Source of the DNA: Zymoseptoria tritici IPO323
Lineage: Eukaryota > Ascomycota > Dothideomycetes > Mycosphaerellales > Mycosphaerellaceae
Assembly: GCF_000219625.1 (NCBI RefSeq)
Contig: NC_018218.1
Span: 4,154,001-4,218,000, forward strand
DNA: 64,000 nt
Reading direction: 5' to 3'
A model generated the notes under the pieces. That model saw only the letters and a list, made by a program, of their open reading frames with translations, made no database searches and had not been told where the DNA came from. A program made the position numbers and the translations under genes. The number at the start of each line of letters is the position of its first letter. The stretch's first letter is position 1. Positions 44,481 through 54,596 of this stretch are shown piece by piece.

Positions 44481-46667
44481 TCATTTAACAGCCACAAATC
44501 CCACCCCTTTCCTCGCCTTCTCACACGCCCGCCTCAGCTTCTGCTCCTCCACATCCGTCCACTTGACACTCAACTCATCCCACTTCTTCAGGCGATATTC
44601 AGCCTTGAACTTCGCCTGCATAGCCTGCATCTCATTCAATTCACGCGGATCCGCCGAGCCGCTGTACACAATCATCACGCTGCATGCTGGGAGACCGTCG
44701 TAGACTTCTTTGATGCGCTGCGCGGTCGCGGCCACTGTAGCTTCGAGCGTGGTGGCGGTCGCGGCTGAGGTGGTATTGGTGCGTAAGGCCTCCGAGTCGA
44801 CGGCTTTGGAGCGTGACCACCAGCCTCGATGAGCTTCGAGTTCGCGGAAGCGGGCCCAGATGAAGTCGCAGCCGCCTGGAGGGATGGAAGAGTTGGTCTC
44901 GTCGCTGGCGAGGGCGCGTTCAATCCCTGCCACGACTTCGGCGTCGCTTTCACAGCCGATGGTGACTTTCGCTTGAGCTCCATACCCACGAGTGGGTTCG
45001 CCCCAGTCGATGACTGCACCATAGCGAGGCTCATCGTCGCCGGAAGGATTTGCCTTGTCTCTCTTTGGTCGTGAGGCACGAGCGAGACGCTTGAAGATGC
45101 TTTCGCCGCTGGCTTCGGAGGTGCCCCATGCTTTGCCCTTTTCGCATTTCTGTTTGACAAGGTCGAGGCAGGCGCGGGCGTCTTCGATGCTGTTGTGTCC
45201 GGTGGAGCCGTGGCCTTTCTGAATTTCGCGGTTGAGATACTTCTGGGCGAGCCATTTGAGGGAGGATTTGAGGGGTGGGCCACGCGGGTGAGGGAAGATG
45301 AGGGTCGTGTCGATTACATATGGATGGGTGATCTGGAGGGCGTTGAAGTCGCTGTTGAGCGAGTGACCAATGAGGATCGTATCGGGTGTAAGGATGGTGA
45401 GAAGCTTTTGTTGAATGTCTTCGAGGGTTGTGGCGACACCTTCTAGCATCGAAGCGGTAATCCCAGAGTATGGTGTCAAGTAATTGGTGATGGAGTCCGC
45501 GGGTTTCACAAGCTCATCAAGCACGACTTCACCGTCCCAATTGATGATCGACACTCTGGTCAGGCTGAACACTTGAGGTGTCTGGCCTTCAGGCGAGGTA
45601 ATGCACATTTCGCAGTCCATTGCAAGCACCTTCCTACCTGCTGTGACAGCGCCTTTCTCGATGTCTTTCTCTGCGATGGTGCCAGTCTCAAGTGTTGGGA
45701 TGTTCTTCGTATCCACCCAACCGTGATCGGTAGATGTCTTCGTAGATATCCGACGAGCGGCCTCAGCTTCTACTGTCGACGCATCTGAGAAGTGTGCAGG
45801 ATGCAGTGTATAGCCCTCTTCGGTCAGCTCCTCGGTCGAGGCGAGGAATTCGGTCACTGGCGTTCGCTGGTTCTTCCAACCACGGCCTTCAGTCACAGGC
45901 TGAGGTCCCTTGCCTTTCTTCTCATCCTTTGTCTTACTCATGGGAGCAGTGAGCATTGCAGCCAGTGGAGAGTGCATCTTGGCATATTTGTCGTCTCCCG
46001 GGGTCTTGATGGGCCACAGATGCTCAAAGACATCACCAAATGGCTTGAGGCACTCCGGCAGTCGACCGTTGTCAAGTGGCGACGGGTAGTAGTCGTCTGG
46101 CGATCTCGGTTTGCCAGAATTTGTCTGACCTTCTTCAGATCTGTCAGTATCAGCTCCGGCCAACGTTGATGACAATGCTGCTCCATTGGCAGGCGGCTGA
46201 GTGGTCGGTTCTCCGTCTTCCGTCTTCACTTCTGGCTCCGCCTTCGACAAAGGAATCTTGCCATTGAACATTTCTGCCTCCAAACCCGGGACCATCAAGA
46301 CCACCACTTTCTTGACATTCGCATGATGTCGAACAGAGCACCACTGCGGCGCGGTGCCATCGGCGAGCAAGTACAGCGCAAGGTTCTGCAAATCTCCAAT
46401 CTTGACGAAACTTTGAAGTCGCGAGTGAACCGAGTGGGCTATTGAGGGATAATTGCCCTTTTCCTTGCTTGCAGGCTTCTTACGCCTCTTCGCGCGGTGA
46501 TCTACCGTCTGCCACTCGGCCCCTGCATCATCGTCGTTCGCCATTCCGGTACTTGAAGACTGCGGGACGCCAGAGGCTTCATCTTTGAGTCGTGACAAGG
46601 CATCACCAACGCCCATGAGATTGTCAGCCTCGTACTCGTCGTGAGAGCGTTTGCGGCGTTTTCCCAT
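44481..46667 (-). CDS. REX1: RNA exonuclease Rex1-type (DEDDh 3'-5' exonuclease)
   Basis: Trims 3' ends of 5S/5.8S rRNA and tRNAs in the nucleus (yeast REX1/RNH70 knowledge). A single exon encodes 728 residues. The N-terminus has a bipartite basic signal ([28 protein letters not shown]). The DEDDh exonuclease core spans about residues 345-510 with Exo I LAMDCEM, Exo [15 protein letters not shown] and Exo [17 protein letters not shown], all catalytic acids and the His present. The C-terminal ~200 residues include [18 protein letters not shown]. The length is larger than the yeast protein (about 550), with the extra sequence mostly in low-complexity linkers. Confidence 0.93.
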   Translation of the reverse strand: MGKRRKRSHDEYEADNLMGVGDALSRLKDEASGVPQSSSTGMANDDDAGAEWQTVDHRAKRRKKPASKEKGNYPSIAHSVHSRLQSFVKIGDLQNLALYLLADGTAPQWCSVRHHANVKKVVVLMVPGLEAEMFNGKIPLSKAEPEVKTEDGEPTTQPPANGAALSSTLAGADTDRSEEGQTNSGKPRSPDDYYPSPLDNGRLPECLKPFGDVFEHLWPIKTPGDDKYAKMHSPLAAMLTAPMSKTKDEKKGKGPQPVTEGRGWKNQRTPVTEFLASTEELTEEGYTLHPAHFSDASTVEAEAARRISTKTSTDHGWVDTKNIPTLETGTIAEKDIEKGAVTAGRKVLAMDCEMCITSPEGQTPQVFSLTRVSIINWDGEVVLDELVKPADSITNYLTPYSGITASMLEGVATTLEDIQQKLLTILTPDTILIGHSLNSDFNALQITHPYVIDTTLIFPHPRGPPLKSSLKWLAQKYLNREIQKGHGSTGHNSIEDARACLDLVKQKCEKGKAWGTSEASGESIFKRLARASRPKRDKANPSGDDEPRYGAVIDWGEPTRGYGAQAKVTIGCESDAEVVAGIERALASDETNSSIPPGGCDFIWARFRELEAHRGWWSRSKAVDSEALRTNTTSAATATTLEATVAATAQRIKEVYDGLPACSVMIVYSGSADPRELNEMQAMQAKFKAEYRLKKWDELSVKWTDVEEQKLRRACEKARKGVGFVAVK

Positions 46668-47970
46668 ATTGAAGGATGGTACTTTGCTTGGGAAAATGTG
46701 TAGACCAATGTTGTTGTCGTTGAAATCTCAAGTTCAGTTTCAGACAAGACCTCGAGACGGCGTGCTCGGTGCGGCCCGCCTATTTCGTGCCTGAGGTTTG
46801 ACGACCTCTTCAACGACTACCGGCAAGGACGACGACAATGCGAAAGTAGTCTACGAACAATGAATTGTCCGTATGATGAGTTGAGAAGCTGCCGCGGTAC
46901 CGCTCTGGCCTCAGTGAGACTCCCGCACAAGCCAGCTCCATGTACAGCTACGGTGACTGCCATGCACGCCCCGTAAGTTGACCTGGCCAAGTCCCCAAAC
47001 ATGTCCTGCTATCGTGCTTCCCATCGCACTTGTACATGTACTGCTAATCCGCCTAGTCACACGTCCTCGCTCCGGTACTTGTCCGTAACCTGCAATGGTA
47101 CTTGTACGTGTCCTGCCATTTTACCCGTACGCTTCGGAGCACGTCTTTGCTATCTTACTTGTACATGTCCCGCTAAGCTATTTGTACGGCTTTATAGTCG
47201 TACTTCTGAGCTATCTGTACGCTTAGGAAGACGTCCCTGCTATGGCATTCGTACGTGTTTCGCAGAATTACCAGGTACTTGTATGTGTTCTGCAAAGGGA
47301 CATGACCAAGCTCGCGCGCCGGTATCGGTATCAGTGTTGTGTATACCGAGAAGATGGACATGGATTACTGGCATCAAATTATTGAGCAACCTTGCGAAAG
47401 CTGAGATTCACCTCGGCTTGACCCTGTACGAATGCCACGGCAAAGATCGGGATGGCGGTGCCGCAACAACGATACGATGGTTGCCTGATCGGAGAGGCCG
47501 CTCTGCTGCGCCCTACGGACTAATCCAAGCTCGAACACCGCAGGATTTGGCTGCGGCGGATCGGCTGTGTAGTGGTCGGCCCTGCATGTAAGACTGGAAG
47601 GCGCACTTACTCTTCATGGCCTCGAGGTCGACATGTTTGCGCTGTGAATATGCGAAAAGTTCATCACAATATGGGCAAGGTCGTGTTGTCGAGAGAGCAC
47701 AAGGCGTAGGCAGTCAAGAAGCGAGATGTAGATTGTGCTTGTGTTCACCGGTCAAAGCCGCGGATGAAGGACAGGGCTGCGAGTTTGGGTTACGGCTATG
47801 TTTCCCGTCCGTTAGCGCCATTTTATGTGACTCACCAAGTGACCCAGGGCAAGGCCAAGGCACTCTGATTTTCGCTGATAACTTAAGGCAGTCAACCCCC
47901 GCGGTTCTCGATCCCTTTTGCATCAACCTCAGTACACAGAAACCATACCATAATCACGAGACAGTTAAAC
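46668..47970. other. Intergenic region with minisatellite-like DNA and bZIP promoter
   Basis: About 1.3 kb. The first part is the REX1 promoter. Between about 46990 and 47300 the sequence repeats degenerate words such as ACATGTCCTGC, CTTGTACxTGT and GTACGCTT without a strict period. The rest is the upstream region of the bZIP gene. An ORF at 47616-48107 has no recognisable domain and is not called. Confidence 0.45.
46990..47300. repeat. Degenerate minisatellite-like array (left of bZIP gene)
   Basis: Repeated words ACATGTCC(T/C)GC, ACTTGTAC(A/G)TGT and CGTACGCTT recur about every 30-60 bp. The period is irregular, so this is a decayed repeat at best. The same words appear in reverse orientation at about 49780-50060. 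Confidence 0.45.
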
Positions 47971-47985
47971 ATGGCTGCCTCCTGA
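47971..47985 (+). promoter_or_regulatory. Upstream ORF 1 of the bZIP gene (4 codons plus stop)
   Basis: ATG GCT GCC TCC TGA in strong context (AAACATGGC). Short first uORFs are the hallmark of GCN4/cpc-1/cpcA leaders, where they control translation under amino-acid starvation. Whether it lies within the transcribed leader is inferred. Confidence 0.6.
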
Positions 47986-48076
47986 TTCCTCCCCCGCGAC
48001 GTCGCCCACCATATCCCAACAACCCACCAACCACTTCCACTCCACTTTCGAACGGTCCTCGGACCTTCACCACAAC

Positions 48077-49234
48077 GTGCTTCGTCAATCCAACGACCAC
48101 TCCGTGAAAACCCTCCAACCGTCCACGACGGCTTCACAACAGCAAACATGGCTTCCACCACCAGTTTCACCACGGCATACGCCCCAACCTGTGTTCTCAC
48201 AAGACTTCGAGCTCTTCCAACATACGCCGACCCTCCCACCGGCCCCTCCTCGTCGCGCGCCATCGCACGCTTCGACTCTGCTTCCTACGTTTAACCTCGC
48301 CTCCCAGGCGCCGGCGTTCTACCCGAACGGACAACACGACTCCACTCAACAGAAGCACGAATCTATCCTCGACCGGTCTACTCGCCCTCCAGTTCCACTC
48401 TTCCACTCCAACAACTCTACCGGCAATCTGGCACAGAACCAGTTCCAGCAAGTAACAGATATTACAGCATTCGCAATGGGTGGCTCAGGTACTACAACAT
48501 CCTCATCATCTTCCTCGCCATCATCTCTGACCATGCATCCAGCCAACGTTGCCTATGATGGCACCTTCGGCGACCTCAGCGCTGCTGGGGACGCCGAATT
48601 GTTCCAGTATGCAGGCGGCTTCGACGACTTTGAGCTCATGCCCGCGGGAAACAGTTTCGGCTCTCTTGACGACAGCATCGTCAACGCTGGCACCATTTCT
48701 CCAAAGGATTTGCTCAACGACTCCGTTCCTCCGTCTACGTCTTTTACAAACCTGACGACTCCTGGATCTACTCTCCTTGATACCCCGGATGACTACGAAA
48801 CTTCACCCCTCTTCACCGACAGCATGGCTGCCGACAACTCCTGGTTCTCCCTGTTCCCCGAGGAGTCCGATGTTATGCCTTCCATGGAGCGCACCTCATC
48901 AAACCACGTCATCGTACACCCTGGCGGCGAAGGCATTCCTCGCAAGCGCAGCTCAACACAGGCGTCACCAACCTTCAGCCCTGCTGCAAGGCACTCGGAC
49001 GTCGCCGGTGTGAACGCTCGCAAGCGTGACAAGCCGTTGCCACCTATCGTTGTCGACGAGGCTGACCCTGTGGCTCTCAAGCGTGCACGAAACACTGCTG
49101 CCGCTCGAAAGTCGCGAGCCAAGAAGGTCATGGAGAAAGATGAGCTTGAGGCTGAGATCGCTGATCTCAAGGCTCAGGTCGAGTTCTGGAAGCAGAAGGC
49201 ACTGGCCAGCGAGGGAGGTAGCACCTCGGATTAG
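48077..49234 (+). CDS. bZIP transcription factor, Gcn4/Cpc1-like
   Basis: Activator of amino-acid biosynthesis genes under starvation (general/cross-pathway control), by homology. The C-terminal bZIP has a basic region with NTAAARKSR (N-x7-R class) after DPVALKRAR and a short zipper (DELEAEIADLKAQVEFWKQKA). Upstream, SPKDLLNDSVPPSTSFTNL and DDYETSPLFTD resemble the activation region of Cpc1/CpcA. The coding frame is open from 47969 and looks genuine from at least SQDFELFQ, but the first in-frame ATG is at 48476 (MGGSGTTT). The start given here is a GTG used only as a frame marker. Either a leader intron supplies the AUG, a non-AUG start is used, or the protein begins at 48476 (252 residues). 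Confidence 0.85.
   Translation: MLRQSNDHSVKTLQPSTTASQQQTWLPPPVSPRHTPQPVFSQDFELFQHTPTLPPAPPRRAPSHASTLLPTFNLASQAPAFYPNGQHDSTQQKHESILDRSTRPPVPLFHSNNSTGNLAQNQFQQVTDITAFAMGGSGTTTSSSSSSPSSLTMHPANVAYDGTFGDLSAAGDAELFQYAGGFDDFELMPAGNSFGSLDDSIVNAGTISPKDLLNDSVPPSTSFTNLTTPGSTLLDTPDDYETSPLFTDSMAADNSWFSLFPEESDVMPSMERTSSNHVIVHPGGEGIPRKRSSTQASPTFSPAARHSDVAGVNARKRDKPLPPIVVDEADPVALKRARNTAAARKSRAKKVMEKDELEAEIADLKAQVEFWKQKALASEGGSTSD
48148..48294 (+). promoter_or_regulatory. Candidate upstream ORF 2 of the bZIP gene (48 codons)
   Basis: ATGGCTTCCACC... to TAA in a frame different from the bZIP frame, in good start context (AACATGG). Neurospora cpc-1 and Aspergillus cpcA leaders have a short uORF followed by a longer one; this pair has the same order. 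It overlaps DNA that also looks coding in the main frame, so its role is uncertain. Confidence 0.4.
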
Positions 49235-50259
49235 ATGTCCGCAGGTGTCAGCACCCTTTCGGCTAAGGTCTTCCTATCACCGACATGAACGACACAGCAA
49301 CAGAAATATGCGTCAACAGGACGCTGGTGGTGGAAAACTTTCTTTCTCTTTCGGATTCTGCTTTCGGAGCGCAACAGGCGCCTTGTCGCCCAGGCCTTTC
49401 GCCATTCCAAGATTTCCTACTGCGGCTTTTCGGTTATGGATTGCATCTGATGTCTCCTGCGCATGACTTGACTGTCTGTCGTGGTTGATTGACTCGTTGC
49501 ATGGATTTTTCGCGTTCGTCGGACAGACAGATTGGTGTCTACTTAGACAGTCAATAAAAGTTATTGCGTTCTTCACACTGACATCATTCCCCGTTCAACT
49601 GGGTGGTACCATCTTGATGAACCCATGTGATAAGGTAAACATGATCACCGTGAGGGTATCAGTATGCGACTCTCGACTCCGTGGTCACTGCATAGCTACA
49701 TGTCGTTGCGAACAGTGGTGAGGTCCACGCAATTTCTCCGGGAGGTATGATACGAGTACAAAGTATGAGGCGTACAGATTCACTGGCAGGACATGCATGC
49801 CACTTCGCGTATAGTTGAGTTGGCAAGGCATGCTGTCAAGCGTGTCGTCAAGTTGGCAAGACATGCTATTAAGCGTACACGTAAAGTTGGCAATAGAGGC
49901 TGTTGAGCGTGCAGGTACGGGTACAGGTCGGGTACGTGTACGCTGACAGGACATGCTAGGTAGTCGTAGTTGTTAGTCGGCGGAACACGCTAGTAAGCGT
50001 GGAGAAACGAGTGCAGAGACGTGTGCCGGTACGCTAAAAGGGCATGGCAGGTAGCCGTAAAGATAAGTTAGCAGACAATGCTATACAGGCGTCCTCACAA
50101 TCACTGTCCCTTTGGTAGAGATGTTCGGTCCACGGACGGGATTCAAAATATGGGCTTAGTCACCTATCGATAAGACGGCGGGAGCGTTCAAATTCCGCCC
50201 TTGTGTTGACGGCAACTCTGTTTCACTTCTGATGAGGGCAAGATATATACATCGCCGAT
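49235..50259. other. Intergenic region with tandem repeats, bZIP to prefoldin gene
   Basis: About 1 kb. The first 350 bp are the bZIP 3' region; the middle holds minisatellite-like repeats; the last 150 bp are the prefoldin leader. No gene is supported. Confidence 0.45.
49819..49919. repeat. Short tandem repeat, 33-34 bp period
   Basis: Three consecutive units begin GTTGGCAA at 49819, 49852 and 49886 (GTTGGCAAGGCATGCTGTCA, GTTGGCAAGACATGCTATTA, GTTGGCAATAGAGGCTGTTG). More degenerate GACATGCTA words continue to about 50080. Confidence 0.75.
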
Positions 50260-50855
50260 ATGTCTGCCGGAGGACAAGGACAGCAGAGTAAGCACATAGG
50301 AGAAAATCTTGATGCTGCCGGGAGCTAATGTAACATACAGTCGATCTTGCGACCCTGTCCACACAACAGCTTTCGCAAGTAAAGAAACAGCTGGACGATG
50401 AAGTCCAACACTTGACGAACTCGTACCAAAACCTACGGACAGCTCAACAAAAGTTCCGCGACTGTATCGCGAGTATCAAGACTGGCGTCGCGAATAGTGT
50501 CAAAGGTGCGGCTTCACCAACAAGGACGCCAAGACGCACGGTTTCATGTACTAACCTTCAGCCAGACAAACCACTCCTCGTCCCATTGACTTCATCGCTG
50601 TACGTACCCGGCAAGCTCGCAGATCCCGAGAATGTGTTAGTCGACGTGGGCACCGGTTTCTACGTGGAGAAGAGCACAAAGGACGCACAAAAGTTTTACG
50701 AGGGGAAGATCGAGGAGCTAGGAAAAAACATCAAGGACCTGGAGAGCATTGTGAATGGCAAGGCGAACAATTTGCGGGTAGTCGAGGAAGTGCTGAGGCA
50801 GAAAGTGCTCCTGGGACAACAACAAGGCGGGCAATCCGAGGCGTCGGCATCATGA
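50260..50855 (+). CDS. GIM5: Prefoldin subunit 5 (Gim5)
   Basis: Alpha-type subunit of the prefoldin hexamer that hands unfolded actin and tubulin to the chaperonin CCT. Exons 50260-50287 and 50341-50855, 180 residues if no other intron is removed. Exon 1 encodes MSAGGQGQQ; a 53-bp intron (GTAAGC...ACATACAG) leads to DLATLSTQQLSQVKKQLDDEVQHL, the first coiled-coil helix. The beta-hairpin region is KPLLVPLTSSLYVPGKL and VLVDVGTGFYVEK, followed by the second helix. A 63-bp in-frame piece (50499-50561) ends TACTAACCTTCAG, a textbook branch and acceptor, and its removal would give a normal-length 159-residue protein. The donor would be a weak GTCAAA. Confidence 0.92.
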
Positions 50856-51247
50856 TAGTGGATGGGAGCCTGCCTGGAAACTTGGATTGAGGCACAACGA
50901 AATTGAGCCCAAGTTCCTCTGCACTCGGCTCGACCGATCAAGGACACGATTACCCGACAATGATACGGAACTGTGGCACAGATCCGCTCTCCGCGGACTG
51001 CCGAAACGACACAATCGATCTGCTGGCAGTGCTGTCGCACGCCGTACCTATTTGTCAGGAGGACCAAGTTGTACGCGAGGGTCACGCGTACTTCGATAGG
51101 ATGTCGCACTCTTGTCTGTCGGCGAAAGTCAGCTCGGCTGCTGGAACAGATATTGTCCAGGTTTGGGCGGAGGTCGGATCATGCGTACTTGGTCTCGCTG
51201 CGACAGCATGCAGCGAGAATCAGACATCAGACTGTAGCAAGACCAAG
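50856..51247. other. Intergenic region upstream of the Zn2Cys6 gene
   Basis: These 392 bp stay open in the Zn2Cys6 frame, with in-frame ATGs at 50960 and 51101, but the translation looks non-native. It is most likely 5' leader and promoter. Confidence 0.4.
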
Positions 51248-53885
51248 ATGTCAGACTCAACCTCTCAAATGTTCTCTCCAGCACGTCTGGTATTTGTTCA
51301 TCCACGTGATTCGATCCCCACTAGCAACTTTCCACCAACGGCCCACCAACAAGCTTCCCCGCGTGCTCGAAGTCAAAGCAGATCGGCCTCGACGATTCGT
51401 GACGGATTCATTCCGCCTTCAAGACCGCCCTCCATGTCGCTCGATGCCGCGTCAATCGCGAACATGGCGGCGCAGCAGATGGCTCGTCAGCTGCAGGATT
51501 CGCCGGATCAAGACGACAGCGGATCGAACGGGCTGAAGAGGAAAGCCGACGACGGCCAGTCGCAGTCGCAACAACGAGCTCGCCGGAATCGATATGTCTC
51601 GATTGCCTGTAACGAGTGCAAGCGTCGCAAGATCAAGTGCAATGGACAAACTCCGTGTCAGCGATGCGGAAACCTCAATCTCGAGTGCGTGTATGCACCG
51701 AATTGCTGCGCGGGCTTCAAGGACTCGCAGGAATATAAGGAAATGACCTCACAGATTTCCATGTTGCAAGAGCAGGTCAATTCGTTATGGGATACAATGA
51801 ACGCCATGCGTGCGCAGATGAGTGGTGGTGTGGCAATGGGACAGCAAATGCCGCAGCAGCAGATGACACCGATCGATCCTTCTCTACAGTCGGGAAACTA
51901 TTCCTCGCACTCCCACCGCGGGTCGATGTCCGTCTCTGGCATGCATGCTTCGCCAGGAGCAGCAAACATGTCGATGTCGCCGCGTAGCACCAGACGTAAG
52001 AGCCATTCACAGAGCAATCAGCCGACATTTCGAGGACCCACGAGTTCGGCGTTCAACATTGGAGTCGCTAAGAACAGCCTCGAGACGATGGGAATCACAA
52101 GTCAAAGCGAAGAGGACGTCAGTGGTAGTGGTGGTGCGGGAACAGGAACTACAGAAGCCAGTCCGGAGCCACCTCGATCGAGTGGGCAGTTGCTCCCCAC
52201 TACGCACCAGAGCAAAGATCCACTATGGAGCATACCCCAGGAAGAGGCGCTGCGCCTATGTCGAGTCTTCGAAGACGAGATGGGCTTAATGTATCCTGTC
52301 ATTGATATTAATAAAGTTCTGGACCATGCCACGAAGCTGTACCGCTTCATGGAGGCGGCTCATCGAACAGGGCTTATGCAGCAAGGAATGCCAGGCGCGG
52401 ACGCAATTGACGATGAAGAGACTAACATTCTCAAGCTTGTACTGGCTACGGCATTGACGACGGAAGCGTCTGGACGGAGTGATCTTGGACAGAGGCTCTT
52501 CGAGGTCGTGCAGCCTGCAGTGGAGAATCTGATGCTGGGCAATTGCGGCGTGAATGCTATCCGAATTCTCGTGATGGCGGTGAGTCTTGGTTGTCCTGAA
52601 AGGTTCTTGACATTGCTGACATTCACAGGCGATGTATGAATTTCACCGAGACAACGAAGGCGCCTCATGGCGTATCATTGGCATCACTGCACGTCAATGC
52701 CTTGAGCTCGGGCTTCATCGGAGAGAAACATACGACGCCATGCAGGACGATGCAGAAAAGTCGGAAATCATTCTGCTTTTCTGGGCGATCTACGTGCTGG
52801 ATCGCCGCTGGAGCTTTGGGACCGGCATGCCCTTTGCCATGCAGGACTCCGACATCAGCCCAAGACTCCCTAAGCCGGAAGACCGTTCGCCCTATCTAAG
52901 CGCGATGATCCAGTATTCAGCGCTCAGCAGCAAAGTGTGGCGATCTGTTGCGTCGCCTTCGTCGCCTTCGCGAGGTGGGGCGCCCATTGATACGGACAAT
53001 ATGGAGTATCTCGATTATCAGGTCGTACAATGGCACCGCCAAATCCCCGCTCATCTGCGTTACGAGCATCCCTCACAGTTACAAAACGGAAGCGTCGCTA
53101 CGCCTACAGGTGGAGCGTCATCTCGCGCAGCTCATCGATTACGGATTCTCCTTTACATCCGAGCAAATCAGATGCGAATCCTGATATACCGACCCATCTT
53201 ACATTCGGCGACGTCGATTATGAGCCACCGAGAGCGCGCACAGACTGTGGTGGACGTCGCCAAAGACACTGTCCGCGTGCTCACACACGTCAATCAGACC
53301 ACTGATCTATACAGCAGCCAGCAGATGACCTTCAACGCGTTCTTGACATCAGCTCTGGCTGTACTGTTCCTTGCGGTCAGCCATACACCAGCGCTGTTCG
53401 GTGAGAGCGTGCGCGAGGAATTTTACATGGCGCTTGAGCTGGTGCGAGGTTTCTCAAAGGGCTCGTGGATATCGAAGAGGTTATGGAAGACAATTCGCGT
53501 GCTGAAAGAGGTTGGACCGAGACTGGGCTTGGTAGTGAAGGAGAACGCTCTCGCCATGGGCCCGATGCGCTCGTCGAGAGATGACCTTGATCCGAGTCGC
53601 TCTGCAGCTGTTGCAATGGCAGGGCTTGCCGGTCACAACGTCGACGAGATGTCGTTGTTCAACGGTGTACCGCAACAGCGCAATCAGTGGGGGTCCATCG
53701 CGGCGGCGAGCAGCAGTCCCGAGAACATGGCCGCCGATCTGACCAGTCTGTTCGAGGCAGCAGGTGGTTATCAGGCATTGGAAAGCATGAATGGCGGCCA
53801 TGAGATGTCACACAGTATGGATGGCTTCCCTGGCGATGAAGGACTGACTAATATTCTGAACGAGCTCTTTGAGCGGCAAGGATGA
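51248..53885 (+). CDS. Zn2Cys6 transcription factor with fungal-specific regulatory domain
   Basis: DNA-binding regulator; target genes unknown. Exons 51248-52579 and 52629-53885; 862 residues from MSDSTSQMFSP. The zinc cluster (about residues 119-145) reads CNECKRRKIKCNGQTPCQRCGNLNLEC with six Cys in the usual spacing. A short coiled-coil linker follows (QISMLQEQVNSLWDTMNAM). The Fungal_trans region runs from about residue 320 (LCRVFEDEMGLMYPVID) across the 49-bp intron (GTGAGT...TCACAG) to AMYEFHRDNEGASWRIIGITARQCLELGLHR and beyond. The C-terminus is Ser/Gly/Met-rich and probably disordered. The frame is open upstream of 51248 to 50903, but that part lacks conservation signs. I cannot name the orthologue. 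Confidence 0.88.
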
Positions 53886-54596
53886 GAAGCCTACCTCCCT
53901 CCTTGCATATGTATATACCCATGAATCGTAATGTGTGGCTGTTGCTTACCTTAAGCTGAGTGAAGCTTGCGCCATCCCAAAGCCATGCCACCGCCCACCA
54001 CTTCCATGCGCCCTTCCAAGGTTCCTTAGATCTGCCGGAGAAGAGCCCCTCCAAATCCAGATGCGTCAAGGCACAACCACACTTCACTTGCATTGCGTCC
54101 ATCGACACGCTGCATCACGAAACAAGCGTGACCTACACTACATCCCGACCCACTTGTGATATATTTCGACACGAAAAGAGAGCGACAAGTGAAGCTGGAA
54201 ATCTGCCAGACTTTGGGCTGGATTACCGGGGCAGGAAAATAGCATGCAGCGGTCCGACCAGTGAGACCGCCTAGACAAGAGAAAGGAAGTCGAATTCACA
54301 CTTGTGGCACCACGCACCGAGAAACAGAGGGAAACATCTACCATAGCTGTCGACACGGCTGGCGGGTTTTGCGCGAATCGTTCCTCCAACGCGACTAGTC
54401 CGCTGCGACACTGGCTCAGCCTCACAACCTCGACGCTGTTCGCACAAGCGACACGCTCTCCTCCGCTGCTGAGAGACCGCCATCGCAGCTATCCGACACA
54501 CAGCCACTGCAGGAGTCTTCTCACGAGCGCAGACTGAGCGCAGCGTTCGAAAAAGCGTGCCACATCCACCAGGTCTCGCTCGCTGATCTTGACAGC
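53886..54596. other. Intergenic region between the Zn2Cys6 and CK2 beta genes
   Basis: These 711 bp carry the 3' region of one plus-strand gene and the promoter and leader of the next. No supported gene was seen in either strand. Confidence 0.4.

Noticed and set aside
47616..48107. 163-codon ORF upstream of the bZIP gene
   Set aside because: The composition changes along its length, no domain is visible, and it overlaps the uORF-containing leader; more likely non-coding.
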